This document shows, piece by piece, positions 1 to 7,838 of a stretch of DNA of 64,000 bases. Position 1 is the first letter of the stretch. Each line of letters begins with the position of its first letter. The DNA lies in the NCBI RefSeq assembly GCF_001612685.1, contig NZ_BDAY01000064.1:1-64000 (forward strand), read 5' to 3'. Under the pieces are notes generated by a model. That model ran no database searches. It saw only the letters and a program-made list of their open reading frames with translations, and was not told where the DNA came from. This DNA is from Nocardia altamirensis NBRC 108246. Lineage in GTDB: Bacteria > Actinomycetota > Actinomycetes > Mycobacteriales > Mycobacteriaceae. The position numbers were made by a program, and so were the translations under genes.

Positions 1-230
1 CTCCCCAACCGGTGCGGAAGCACAGCGGGGGGCGCAGATTTCGGTGTTGCGGCACGGCTAGCCCACGAGTGCGGTCTCGGGCAGACCCGCGATCCCGGCA
101 TGTGGGAGCACAAGGGGCGGTTTCTGGTCGAAGGGGCACTGGTGGCGGGGGCCACTCGGGCGATACCGCCACCAGTGCCCCATGATCAGTCGACCAACTC
201 GAGGCATAGTGCGAGTAGGGGCTCGGGGTG

Positions 231-497
231 AATTTGGCGTTGTCGCGGCGCGGTTTGTGGGCCGCATGGAGCTGCGGTCGGTTGGCGCTCGCGACCGCGG
301 TTTTGCTCGGCCGCGCGGGGCAGCGGCCGGTTGACGCTCGCGACCGCCGTTTGCTCGGCCGCGCGGGGCAGCGATCGGTTGACGCCAACGACCGCCGTTT
401 GGTCGGCCACGTGGAGCAGCGATCGGTTGACGCCAACGACCGCGGATTAGTGGGCCGCGTGGGGCAGCGATCGGTTGGCGCTAATGACCGTGGTTGC
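231..497. repeat. 48-bp tandem repeat array, about 5.4 copies
   Basis: A degenerate tandem array. The core CGGTTGACGCCAACGACCGC recurs with starts near 279, 328, 376, 424 and 472, so the period is 48 bp (49 in the first complete copy), and a partial copy lies near 231-278. The period is a multiple of three, so both strands read through as short repetitive ORFs; I treat these as by-products because they show no ribosome site or recognisable protein. The rest of 1-565 holds no gene I can support. Confidence 0.8.
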
Positions 498-565
498 ACA
501 CGTCGCAGGTGACTGGACACTGGACCGCGGCCGCAGAGCGCAGCGGGATGTACGGCTGGTGCCTG

Positions 566-904
566 TTAGTCTCCGCCGCCGCAGCTGCTCCCGCCGCCGC
601 AACTACTTCCGCTACTCGAGCCGCTGTCGCTGGAACTGCTCGAACTGCTGTCAGCGGCGGAGCTGCTCACACTGCTTCCACTGCCGTAGTTGCTGAAATT
701 TCCACCACCGCAGCTGGTTCCGCTGCCGATGGTGTCTGCGAGGGAACTGGTGAGGTCGGCACTGGCGGCCGCATCCCACGTGCGTCGGCGGTCTGCGGCG
801 GCCATTCTCGAGCCTCCCCATTGGGCAAATCCCACAATGACCGCGGCGATACCGATCACCACCACAAAGACTGTCATAGGCGCACCGTATCCCGTGATCG
901 CCAT
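566..904 (-). CDS. Small single-span membrane protein with Ser/Gly/Cys-rich tail
   Basis: 112 aa of unknown function. An N-terminal hydrophobic segment (about residues 10-28, rich in Val/Ile/Ala) should span the membrane. A short charged stretch with ADRRR follows, then a low-complexity tail from about residue 60 made almost only of Ser, Gly, Asp and Cys, with repeated CGGG groups and a run of seven Ser. Tails of this kind occur on actinobacterial membrane proteins such as the TIGR04222 group, but I cannot align it to a family. The ATG at 904 has no clear ribosome site; the ATG nine codons on (877) is an alternative start. It is transcribed in the same direction as the MMPL gene, with a hairpin between them. 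Confidence 0.55.
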   Translation of the reverse strand: MAITGYGAPMTVFVVVIGIAAVIVGFAQWGGSRMAAADRRRTWDAAASADLTSSLADTIGSGTSCGGGNFSNYGSGSSVSSSAADSSSSSSSDSGSSSGSSCGGGSSCGGGD

Positions 905-945
905 CGAGGCGCGGTACTTTTTGTGGCCGGAGGGTGAACAGCGAG

Positions 946-985
946 AGGGCCGGCACTCCGAATAGTCCGGAGTGCCAGCCCTTTT
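946..985 (-). terminator. Hairpin terminator after the MMPL gene
   Basis: A 15-bp stem with one mismatch (946-960 paired with 968-982) and a 7-base loop. It lies 30-70 bases past the MMPL stop codon. The T-run CTTTT is on the plus strand, so it may work better in that direction or in both. Confidence 0.6.
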
Positions 986-1014
986 AGTTACTTACGCCTG
1001 CATGCGAGCCATGC

Positions 1015-3159
1015 TCACGGAGCCGACGTCGAATACTCGCCCTCTCTAACGGTTTTCGAACCATTCGACTTCTCGTCCCCATGCCCGGGCCACCACGCGC
1101 GGTGTCCGAGCAGCGCGGTCAGCGCCGGAGTGAAGAACATCGCCATGACGAACGCTGCGATGGCGATACCGACCGAGATGGCGAAGCCCATCTGCGACAG
1201 CACGTTGTTGCCTGCCAACATCATCGAGGCGAAGGTGCCTGCGAGGATGACGCCTGCCGCCGCGACCGTCGGCCCGGTGTGCCGCAAGCTCAGTGCCGCG
1301 GCTTGCCTCGGGTCGTGGCCTTCTCTGGCTTCTTCCCGCAACCGCGCCACCATCAGGATGTTGTAGTCGGTGCCGAGCGCGACCACGAACAGGTACATGA
1401 TCACCGGCAGCGTGAAGATCAGGCCGGAGTTCCCCTGAATGTGCTGGAACACAAGTACTGCGGCGCCGAGCGTGGCGACGAACCCGAGGAACACCGACGC
1501 CATCAGATACCACGGTGCGACCAGGCTGCGCAGCAGCAACCCGAGCACGATCATGATCAGGATCGCGGCCACCGGGAACACGATGCGGTAGTCGTGGTTC
1601 ATCGCGTCCTGGAAGTCGACGAACACCGCGCTGATGCCGCCGACCACCGCCGTGGTGCCTGCGGGCGCTGCCGCGTGCACGGCGTCCCGCAGCGGGCCAC
1701 GGACTGTCTCCAGTGCGGCGTCCGACTCCGGTACGGAGTTGAGCGTCACCTGGTACGCGGCAGTTGTCTTGTCCCCGGACAACATCGGCTCCGACACCTG
1801 CCCGACGCCGGGCACCTGGGTGAGCGTCGTCCGGAAGGCAGTCAGTTGATCGACTGCCAGCGCGCCCTCGGACGTGCGGATCAGCACGTCGGTCGGCTGG
1901 GTGGCGCCTGCGGGCATGCCCCTCAGCAGTTCCTTGTTGTAGACGACCGATTCGGAACTGTCCGACGTCGAGCCCGAGGTCAGGTCGAAGGTCGGGTTGA
2001 AGCCGACGGCGAGGATGCCGAGCACGACCAGGATCCCACCGGAAACCACGGCGAACACGGCGGGGCGCTTGCCGAGCGCGGCGCCGAGCGCGGTGAACCG
2101 CGCACCCTTCGGTTCCGCCTGCCACGCCTTGGACGGCCAGAACACCTTGGTGCCCAACAACGAAACTATGGCGGGGATCAGGGTGAGCCCGGCCAGCAGC
2201 GCCATCGCGACGGCGATCGCCAGCGCCGGACCCAGTGCACGGAACATGCCGAGCGTCGACAGGGTCAGCGCCATGAACGCGATGATCACCGCGCCCGCCG
2301 CGGACGTGATGGCCTCACCGACCCTGGTGACCGCGTTGACCATGGCGGTCTTCGGGTCGTCGCCTGCCCGCAGCCGTTCCCGGTAGCGGAACATCAGGAA
2401 CAGGATGTAGTCGGTGCCGACGCCGTACAGCACGACGAGCAGGATGGCGTTCACCGAGGTGTCCACCTGCAGGTCGAATGCCTTGGCCACCATGGCGATC
2501 AGTCCGTTGACCACCATGGAGATCGCGCCGATGGTGAGGATCGGCAGCAGCGCGATCACCGGGCTGCGGAAGATGAGGAGCAGCAGCACCAGGATCAACA
2601 CGATCGTCGCGACGCCGACGATGGCGAGGCCTTTCGTGCTCGACTCCTGCTGGTCCAGGAATTGCGCGGCCGAACCGGTGATGCCCGCCTTCAGGTCGGT
2701 GTCACGGACCTGATCTTTCAGCACGGTGCGCAGTTCCTTGACCGCGTCGGTCTGTTTGGTGTCGCCCGCACTGGTCACCTTCGTCATCTGCACGGCGATG
2801 ATCTGGATGAGCCGATTGTCCGACGGCGGCACCGGCTGTAGTCCGGTGACGTCCTTGATGTTCGCCGCAGCCAGCGTCGCGCCGACCTCGCCGACCTTCG
2901 CGGCATCGGAGTCGCTCAGCGGCGTGCCGTCTTCCCTGGCGAAGACGATGATCGCCGCTGGTGCCGCGCTCTGCGGAAATGCCTGCTGCTGCATTTGCAT
3001 TGCTTGAATCGACTCGTAATGCGAAGGCAGGAACTCGGCTTGGTCGGTGGTCGATTTGAGTTCCGGCGCGGCCGCCACCACTCCGATGATGATCAGCAGC
3101 CACAGGCCGATCACTTTCCACGGGTGGTGGACAACCAGTTGCCCCAGTCGAGCGAACAT
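1015..3159 (-). CDS. MMPL-family (RND superfamily) transporter
   Basis: 714 aa, an inner-membrane exporter. The N-terminus has a TM helix (about residues 13-33) and a periplasmic domain (about 35-180), followed by five clustered TM helices (about 180-350). The same layout repeats in the second half (periplasmic about 395-530, TM about 530-690). Each half carries the MMPL signature: GVGTDYILFLMFRYRER near residue 250 and GTDYNILMVARLREE near residue 600. The length fits the short actinobacterial MMPL/YdfJ group rather than the long MmpL3 type. Members export lipids or hydrophobic compounds; the substrate here is unknown. It follows the EXLDI gene by 36 bases, so the two probably form one transcript. 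Confidence 0.9.
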   Translation of the reverse strand: MFARLGQLVVHHPWKVIGLWLLIIIGVVAAAPELKSTTDQAEFLPSHYESIQAMQMQQQAFPQSAAPAAIIVFAREDGTPLSDSDAAKVGEVGATLAAANIKDVTGLQPVPPSDNRLIQIIAVQMTKVTSAGDTKQTDAVKELRTVLKDQVRDTDLKAGITGSAAQFLDQQESSTKGLAIVGVATIVLILVLLLLIFRSPVIALLPILTIGAISMVVNGLIAMVAKAFDLQVDTSVNAILLVVLYGVGTDYILFLMFRYRERLRAGDDPKTAMVNAVTRVGEAITSAAGAVIIAFMALTLSTLGMFRALGPALAIAVAMALLAGLTLIPAIVSLLGTKVFWPSKAWQAEPKGARFTALGAALGKRPAVFAVVSGGILVVLGILAVGFNPTFDLTSGSTSDSSESVVYNKELLRGMPAGATQPTDVLIRTSEGALAVDQLTAFRTTLTQVPGVGQVSEPMLSGDKTTAAYQVTLNSVPESDAALETVRGPLRDAVHAAAPAGTTAVVGGISAVFVDFQDAMNHDYRIVFPVAAILIMIVLGLLLRSLVAPWYLMASVFLGFVATLGAAVLVFQHIQGNSGLIFTLPVIMYLFVVALGTDYNILMVARLREEAREGHDPRQAAALSLRHTGPTVAAAGVILAGTFASMMLAGNNVLSQMGFAISVGIAIAAFVMAMFFTPALTALLGHRAWWPGHGDEKSNGSKTVREGEYSTSAP

Positions 3160-3195
3160 GTGGGAGAAGTCCTTTCGGTATCCGAGCCGTCCGGC

Positions 3196-3624
3196 TCAGA
3201 TGTCGAGATCCTCGACGGACGGGTGCTCGGTCACGTCGACGACGGCGCGATATACCTTGGCCGGTACCCGTTCGCGCAATTCGTCGAGCGAATCCACTAC
3301 CTCCAGTGTGTAGTCGCCCCAACCCAGATCGTCCAGATCGAGCACATTGCGCCAGTTTTTCCAGTCCTTGATCAGCGTGGTGACCACCGAGTAGTCCGAC
3401 CACTCCGCGGACTGCCGATGCACGGCGTATTTCCCCTTCTTGCTGAGGTAGACGCGAAACGCTTCGAGCCCTTCCTTGGTGAACTGCCGCGACTCACCCA
3501 CCAGCCGACCCGCGAACCGCTGCCTGCGCCGCCCGCCGGGCCCCACCTTCAGCTCGACCTCGGGATATTCGTCCCCCTTCGTCAACTCGACCACCGCACC
3601 GACCTGCGTCGATTCGTTCTCCAT
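3196..3624 (-). CDS. EXLDI family protein
   Basis: 142 aa, soluble, function unknown. The C-terminus reads SVEDLDI, matching the C-terminal EXLDI motif that names this family (TIGR04342). The body is charged, with a GPGGRRRQRF loop and an aromatic stretch WKNWRNVLDLDDLGWGDY. I chose the ATG at 3624 because GGAG lies six bases upstream; the same frame stays open to 3954, but that extension is Arg-rich and crosses the likely promoter. It sits just upstream of the MMPL gene, which suggests co-transcription. The sequence shows no activity. Confidence 0.75.
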   Translation of the reverse strand: MENESTQVGAVVELTKGDEYPEVELKVGPGGRRRQRFAGRLVGESRQFTKEGLEAFRVYLSKKGKYAVHRQSAEWSDYSVVTTLIKDWKNWRNVLDLDDLGWGDYTLEVVDSLDELRERVPAKVYRAVVDVTEHPSVEDLDI

Positions 3625-3774
3625 GACAACTCCATCCATGAGCGAATGCGCATGCGCGCATAGATCTACTAGCGACGGGTCGCCTCTGCGTTCCCGTCGT
3701 CTGAGTCGATCTCCAGTTATCCGATACCCCCGAGCCACCACTCCGCAGCCCGTTGCAGTCACTATAAGTAGATG

Positions 3775-3784
3775 TATACGTATA
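3775..3784. promoter_or_regulatory. Palindrome TATACGTATA upstream of the EXLDI-MMPL operon
   Basis: A perfect 10-bp palindrome in a locally AT-rich patch (about 3765-3790), about 150 bases upstream of the EXLDI start. AT-rich DNA is unusual here, so this is a reasonable place for the operon promoter and perhaps an operator. No binding protein can be named. Confidence 0.35.
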
Positions 3785-3886
3785 ACGCAAGACCCATTTC
3801 CGAAGCCGCCGACGGACCGGAACATCTCGACGTACGCAGCACAAAATGCCCGATCTGACCGCTCGCTCGGTGCCTGGTGCACGCTC

Positions 3887-3990
3887 GGCCGGTTAAAGCC
3901 ACGGCGACGGTTCGGGCAACTGGCCGGTTCAAACCACGGCGACGATTCGGGCAACTGGCCGGTTCAACCACGAGGATGGTTCGAGCAACT
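3887..3990. repeat. 35-bp tandem repeat, three copies plus a degenerate fourth
   Basis: Units start at 3887, 3922 and 3957 (35, 35 and 34 bp) with the shared core TTCGGGCAACTGGCCGGTTC. A decayed fourth unit runs to about 4025, almost to the stop codon of the MFS gene at 4032. Each unit has a near-palindrome AACTGGCCGGTT. The 3625-4031 gap otherwise holds only the EXLDI upstream region; I see no gene in it. Confidence 0.75.
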
Positions 3991-4031
3991 GGCCGGCTCA
4001 GGCTCACGGCCAGTTCAAAGCAACGGGTGGT

Positions 4032-5237
4032 TCAAACGTTGGCTTGGCCCGCTCCCACCGGTTCCGGCACGTCGGCTGGGTGACGACGGGATCGGAGAGC
4101 GAGGAGCAGGGGCAGTCCAAGACCGACACCGAGGCCAAGGGCTGCCGCAGCGCCGAAGCCCGCGGGAAAGCCGCCCGCATCGATCGCGATGCCGGCGAGC
4201 GAGCTGCCGATGCCGTTGCCGAGGGTGAGCGCAGCACTGTGCCAGCCGATGGCTTCGCCACGTCCGCCTTCGGGGACGATCCGGCTCATCTGATCGATGG
4301 AAGCGGTAATCGTTGGGGCGCAAAATAATCCGGCGATGAGCCCGGTGATCGCGAGGGAGATCGGGCCGACCGCGAAGGCCATCGGCAGGGTGACGACGCC
4401 GAGTCCGGCCAGCAGCAGATAGGTGGAGATCTTGCGGCGCAGGGCACCGTAGGTGAGGCCGCCGACGACCGACCCGAAACCCCACACAGCCAAGACCACC
4501 CCGAGCAAGGGCTGTGCCTCGAACTCGCGGATGGCGGAAACGAAGGTCAGTTCGGAGCCGGCCAGCACCGCGATGGCGGCGCTCGCACCGATGCACAGTG
4601 CGACGAACTCGAAGCGGAACCAGCTGCGCCGCGGGACGGACTTCGCGCTGTCGGTCTGCTCAGCGGAGCGCAGCGGCGGGTTGTATATCCAGAGCAGGAT
4701 GCCCGCGAGCACCAAAGTCATTTGCACGCAGAACAACACCGTTGTCGTCGACCAGATCCCGGCGGCGGCGACACCGACGATCGGGCCGATCATGAAGGCG
4801 CATTCGACGGACACCGCTTCCAAGGCGAGCGCGGGCTGCCGGTTCTGCTCGGTCGTCGCGGCGATGACGGCCTGGCGCACCACGGTGAAGATCGGAACGT
4901 CGAACAGTCCGGCGATCGCGGCGAGAATGAGCAGCGGAACGTAGTCGACGAACGGCGCGATCGACCAGCACACCGCACCGACCAGGATGGACGGTGCGAT
5001 CGTGCGGCGCAGACCGAAGCGGTCGAGAAGCCGCCCGCGCCACGGACCGCTCAGCGCGATGCACACCGTGACGATCGTGCTCAGCGCACCGGCCTGCACG
5101 TACGAACCGTCCAGCGTCTGCACGACGTGCAGCGCGAGCAACACGGCCCCTGCGAAGAACGGAATGCGGACCAGCGACCCGAGCAGAAGGATATTGCGCA
5201 CTGCCGCGCTCGAGAGAACCACCCGGTATGACCGCAC
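4032..5237 (-). CDS. MFS transporter, probable drug or metabolite exporter
   Basis: 401 aa with about 12 hydrophobic segments. The loop after TM2 has WRGRLLDRFGLRR, a form of the MFS motif (GxLaDrxGrkr). The halves are joined by a charged loop near residues 195-215 (SAEQTDSAKSVPRRSW). The start is GTG at 5237, with GGAG very close to it, so a start a few codons downstream is possible. It has no operon partner: downstream lies a tandem repeat, and the next gene upstream starts about 110 bases away on the same strand. The substrate is unknown. Confidence 0.85.
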   Translation of the reverse strand: MRSYRVVLSSAAVRNILLLGSLVRIPFFAGAVLLALHVVQTLDGSYVQAGALSTIVTVCIALSGPWRGRLLDRFGLRRTIAPSILVGAVCWSIAPFVDYVPLLILAAIAGLFDVPIFTVVRQAVIAATTEQNRQPALALEAVSVECAFMIGPIVGVAAAGIWSTTTVLFCVQMTLVLAGILLWIYNPPLRSAEQTDSAKSVPRRSWFRFEFVALCIGASAAIAVLAGSELTFVSAIREFEAQPLLGVVLAVWGFGSVVGGLTYGALRRKISTYLLLAGLGVVTLPMAFAVGPISLAITGLIAGLFCAPTITASIDQMSRIVPEGGRGEAIGWHSAALTLGNGIGSSLAGIAIDAGGFPAGFGAAAALGLGVGLGLPLLLALRSRRHPADVPEPVGAGQANV

Positions 5238-5346
5238 GCTCCGAGCTTGTCACCCCGGACGCGCCGTCGCCACCGATTTATCCCATGAATTCAGTGGTCC
5301 AGACAGTATGCCAATGAGCAAGCGGCTGTGCCGATTTCGAGCAAGA

Positions 5347-5730
5347 TCAGTCGGTCGCCGCCGCACCAATTGCCGCGACAACGACAAGTGCGAGAGCGAC
5401 AAGGTCGACGTGCACGATGCGCCGAGACTTGGCGGTGAGACCGCTCATGCCCGACAACATCGCGAACACGATGAACGACGTCATGCTGATGACCGCGGCA
5501 CCGGTCACCACCGGCCGCACCGACGACACGACGGCGCCGACGATCAGCCCGACACCCACCGTGGCGAGCAGGATCGCGCGGTGCCGCAGCAGCAAGGTCA
5601 GATCCGTTCCGGCAGCACGGGTTCCGTAGAACGCGCCCGCCCGCCGCGGCGACAACGCCACCACACCGGGCCAGATGTGGATCGCTCCCACGATCACCAG
5701 CAGCAGCCGCACGACGATGTCGATCAGCAC
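5347..5730 (-). CDS. Four-helix integral membrane protein, unknown function
   Basis: 127 aa with four predicted membrane helices (roughly residues 3-22, 45-62, 72-92 and 105-125) and short charged loops. The frame opens two codons earlier at 5736, but AGGAGG directly abuts that GTG and sits six bases before the GTG at 5730, so 5730 is the better start. Similar small membrane proteins are common in Nocardia and Rhodococcus without a known role. I do not recognise a function. Confidence 0.65.
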   Translation of the reverse strand: MLIDIVVRLLLVIVGAIHIWPGVVALSPRRAGAFYGTRAAGTDLTLLLRHRAILLATVGVGLIVGAVVSSVRPVVTGAAVISMTSFIVFAMLSGMSGLTAKSRRIVHVDLVALALVVVAAIGAAATD

Positions 5731-5861
5731 GAGCACCCTCCTTCACCTCGATCTCGTGCCAGCATCGCGGTGAAGACAGGGGTGACGCTTCCGGAAACGT
5801 GCGGTCGCTAGGGCCGGTGTCGGAGCACCCGGAGGCGCTGGCTAGGGCTCCGAGACAGACC

Positions 5862-6677
5862 CTAGGCGCCGAGCCCGGCCCGGTCGAGGAGGAATTCGGT
5901 CATCGGCCCGTAGTACTCCGGCAGGACACCATCGTCGATCGGCACCGTGACCAGAATCTTTCCTTCCGCCCGCCCGACGAACAGCGCGGGATCGTTGGAG
6001 TCGGCGAACCCGACGGTGTCGATGCCTGCCTCGCCCGCCGCACCGGCCCACCCGTGGTCGGCGATCACCAGATCCGGCCACTCGCCGCCGCCGCGCAGTT
6101 CGGCGAGCATGGCACGCATCCCGTCCGGATCATGGGTGTGTTTCAGCCTGCCGTCGGTACCGACCGCGGCGACACCGGAGGTGTAGACGATCTCGCGGGT
6201 CCGCGGCCCCGTGCGGGTGACAACCGGATACGACCATCCGGCCGCGGGCGTGAGCACCGTGCACCCCGCAGTCCGCAACGCATCCTCGACGGCCCGGTAT
6301 ACGCCCATCAGCGCGCCGGGATGTCCGGTCGCCAACAGCACCGTCTCCCGGTTCCGCGCCGCCTGACCGATCCGCTCCCCCATCGTTTCCAGCGCGTCGA
6401 GCGTCAGGTCCGCGTCGATGGTGTCCTGCCCGTGCGTGTACGCCGGATCGGGATTCACCCCGCATAATCCGACCATCGTGTCCAGCGTCTCGCGGAACGT
6501 CCAGTCCCGTAGCACCAATCCGAACTGAAAACCGGGATCCTTGGCGACCATCCGCCGATAGTGCTCGAGATTTCCCTCCCGAGGTGTCGCCACGTCGCCG
6601 GCGATCCGTGTCTTCAACAAATGCTTCCGCAACAACACCCGGTCATAAGACTGCCCAGGTCGCGAGACAAACCCCAC
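5862..6677 (-). CDS. Phosphatase-like protein of the actinobacterial PF15698 type
   Basis: 271 aa from the GTG at 6677. The frame is open to 6812, but GGGAGG lies seven bases before the 6677 GTG, which then gives the expected start of this family (RKHLLKTRIAGDV). Visible landmarks are LATGHPGALMGVYRA near residue 130, a central TSGVAAVGTDGRLKHTHDP, and DLVIADHGWAGAAGEAGIDTVGFADSNDPAL near residue 210. The His and Asp residues in these blocks could bind metal or phosphate. I place it in the family annotated as phosphatase in mycobacteria and nocardiae from recall. It is divergent from the iron-uptake operon, with a shared upstream region at 6678-6897. Confidence 0.6.
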   Translation of the reverse strand: MGFVSRPGQSYDRVLLRKHLLKTRIAGDVATPREGNLEHYRRMVAKDPGFQFGLVLRDWTFRETLDTMVGLCGVNPDPAYTHGQDTIDADLTLDALETMGERIGQAARNRETVLLATGHPGALMGVYRAVEDALRTAGCTVLTPAAGWSYPVVTRTGPRTREIVYTSGVAAVGTDGRLKHTHDPDGMRAMLAELRGGGEWPDLVIADHGWAGAAGEAGIDTVGFADSNDPALFVGRAEGKILVTVPIDDGVLPEYYGPMTEFLLDRAGLGA

Positions 6678-6862
6678 GCGCCGACCTCCCACCGTTCGCA
6701 ACGCCACCGACCACCCAAGCCAACCAGACTTCGACCTCGATCTCACCCTCGAATTACCGCCAGGCGCAACGCTGTCGGCGTTCGCCGATATTGCGTCGCC
6801 GAATCCGCGCACTCCGGGGGCCTATCTCAGGACCGGGTAGTTGTACGCTTACGCAATCACAC

Positions 6863-6881
6863 CTAGGACAGGCTTGCCTAC
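6863..6881 (+). promoter_or_regulatory. Candidate IdeR/DtxR iron box upstream of efeUOB
   Basis: CTAGGACAGGCTTGCCTAC matches the 19-bp IdeR consensus TTAGGTTAGGCTAACCTAA at 13 of 19 positions by eye, with both half-sites recognisable. It lies 17-60 bases before the possible efeU starts, where an iron-dependent repressor would block transcription. The match and the iron-uptake genes downstream support each other. Confidence 0.65.
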
Positions 6882-6921
6882 TTCATAGTTGTCGTAGGTG
6901 ACGCACAGAGAACGAGGTGAT

Positions 6922-7815
6922 GTGGGAGTGTTTCTCGCGGTATCGACGCCCACAGTAGCGACGCAGCTGTTCGGCAGCGGGCTGATCGGCCTGCGCGAAG
7001 GTCTGGAAACCGGGATCGTAGTGATGATCCTTGCCGCATTCCTCGTGAAATCCAACCGTCGCGACAGCCTCAAATGGCTGTGGCTCGGGGTCGGTGCCGC
7101 CGTGCTGATGGTGCTCGCGATCTTCGCCGGAATTCACTACGGCACCTCGACCGTCAGCGGCCTGGCCGCCGAAGCCGTCGCCGGTGTCGCCTCGCTGGTC
7201 GCGGTGGTCATCGTCACCGCCATGGTGCTGTGGATGCGCGGCGCCGCCACGCACATCTCCCAAGACCTCCGCGCGGGAATGTCACATGCCACCGAGGTGG
7301 GCGGGTTCGCCGTGCTGTCGCTGTCGTTTCTGGCCGTCGGCCGCGAAGGCGTCGAGACCGCGCTGCTGATGGTCGGATACGCCGAGAACACCTCGGGCAG
7401 CAGTTGGCCGTTGCTCGGCTTGCTGCTCGGCATCCTCCTCGCAGTCATCGTGACCATTGCCTTGTACTACGGCGCCGTCCGGGTGAATCTCGGCAAGTTC
7501 TTCACCTACACCGGGGCGCTGCTCGTTATCGTGGCCGCGGGAATTCTCGCCTACGGCATTCGCGCAATTCAGACGGTCGGCTGGTTGCCGGGCCGCACCG
7601 ATGTCGCCTTCGATATCAGCGGCTTCTACGACCAATCATCGTGGTACGGCAGCACATTGGCCGGACTGTTCAATATCCGGCCCGATCCGACCGTCCTACA
7701 GGTCATCGCGTGGTCGGTGTATCTGGTGGTGGTGATGACGCTGTTCCTGCGTCCGCGCCGCACCGATTCCGCGGACTCGTCTCCCGCGTCGCACGATCGG
7801 ATTCCGGCAGCGTGA
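6922..7815 (+). CDS. efeU: EfeU-type iron permease (FTR1 family)
   Basis: About 297 aa, seven TM helices, inner-membrane ferric-iron permease. The first helix has the REGLE motif (GSGLIGLREGLETGIVV) and a second, GREGVETALLMVGY, lies mid-protein; these paired Glu motifs are the iron-binding signature of the family. Several starts are possible: GTG at 6898 has no ribosome site, while GAGG at 6914-6917 serves GTG 6922 or 6928. efeO follows after 23 bases and efeB after that, giving the standard EfeUOB order. Control by iron through the upstream IdeR-like box is likely. Confidence 0.9.
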   Translation: MGVFLAVSTPTVATQLFGSGLIGLREGLETGIVVMILAAFLVKSNRRDSLKWLWLGVGAAVLMVLAIFAGIHYGTSTVSGLAAEAVAGVASLVAVVIVTAMVLWMRGAATHISQDLRAGMSHATEVGGFAVLSLSFLAVGREGVETALLMVGYAENTSGSSWPLLGLLLGILLAVIVTIALYYGAVRVNLGKFFTYTGALLVIVAAGILAYGIRAIQTVGWLPGRTDVAFDISGFYDQSSWYGSTLAGLFNIRPDPTVLQVIAWSVYLVVVMTLFLRPRRTDSADSSPASHDRIPAA

Positions 7816-7838
7816 TCGCCGGCATGAAAGGAAACACA

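Noticed and set aside
231..497. CRISPR array
   Set aside because: Units abut with no unique spacers and there are no cas genes.
228..512. 94-residue repetitive ORF in the left-edge repeat
   Set aside because: The frame exists only because the 48-bp unit is divisible by three; no start signal and no family.
7074..7838. Long N-terminal extension of efeO inside efeU
   Set aside because: Out-of-frame shadow of efeU; the lipoprotein signal starts at 7839.
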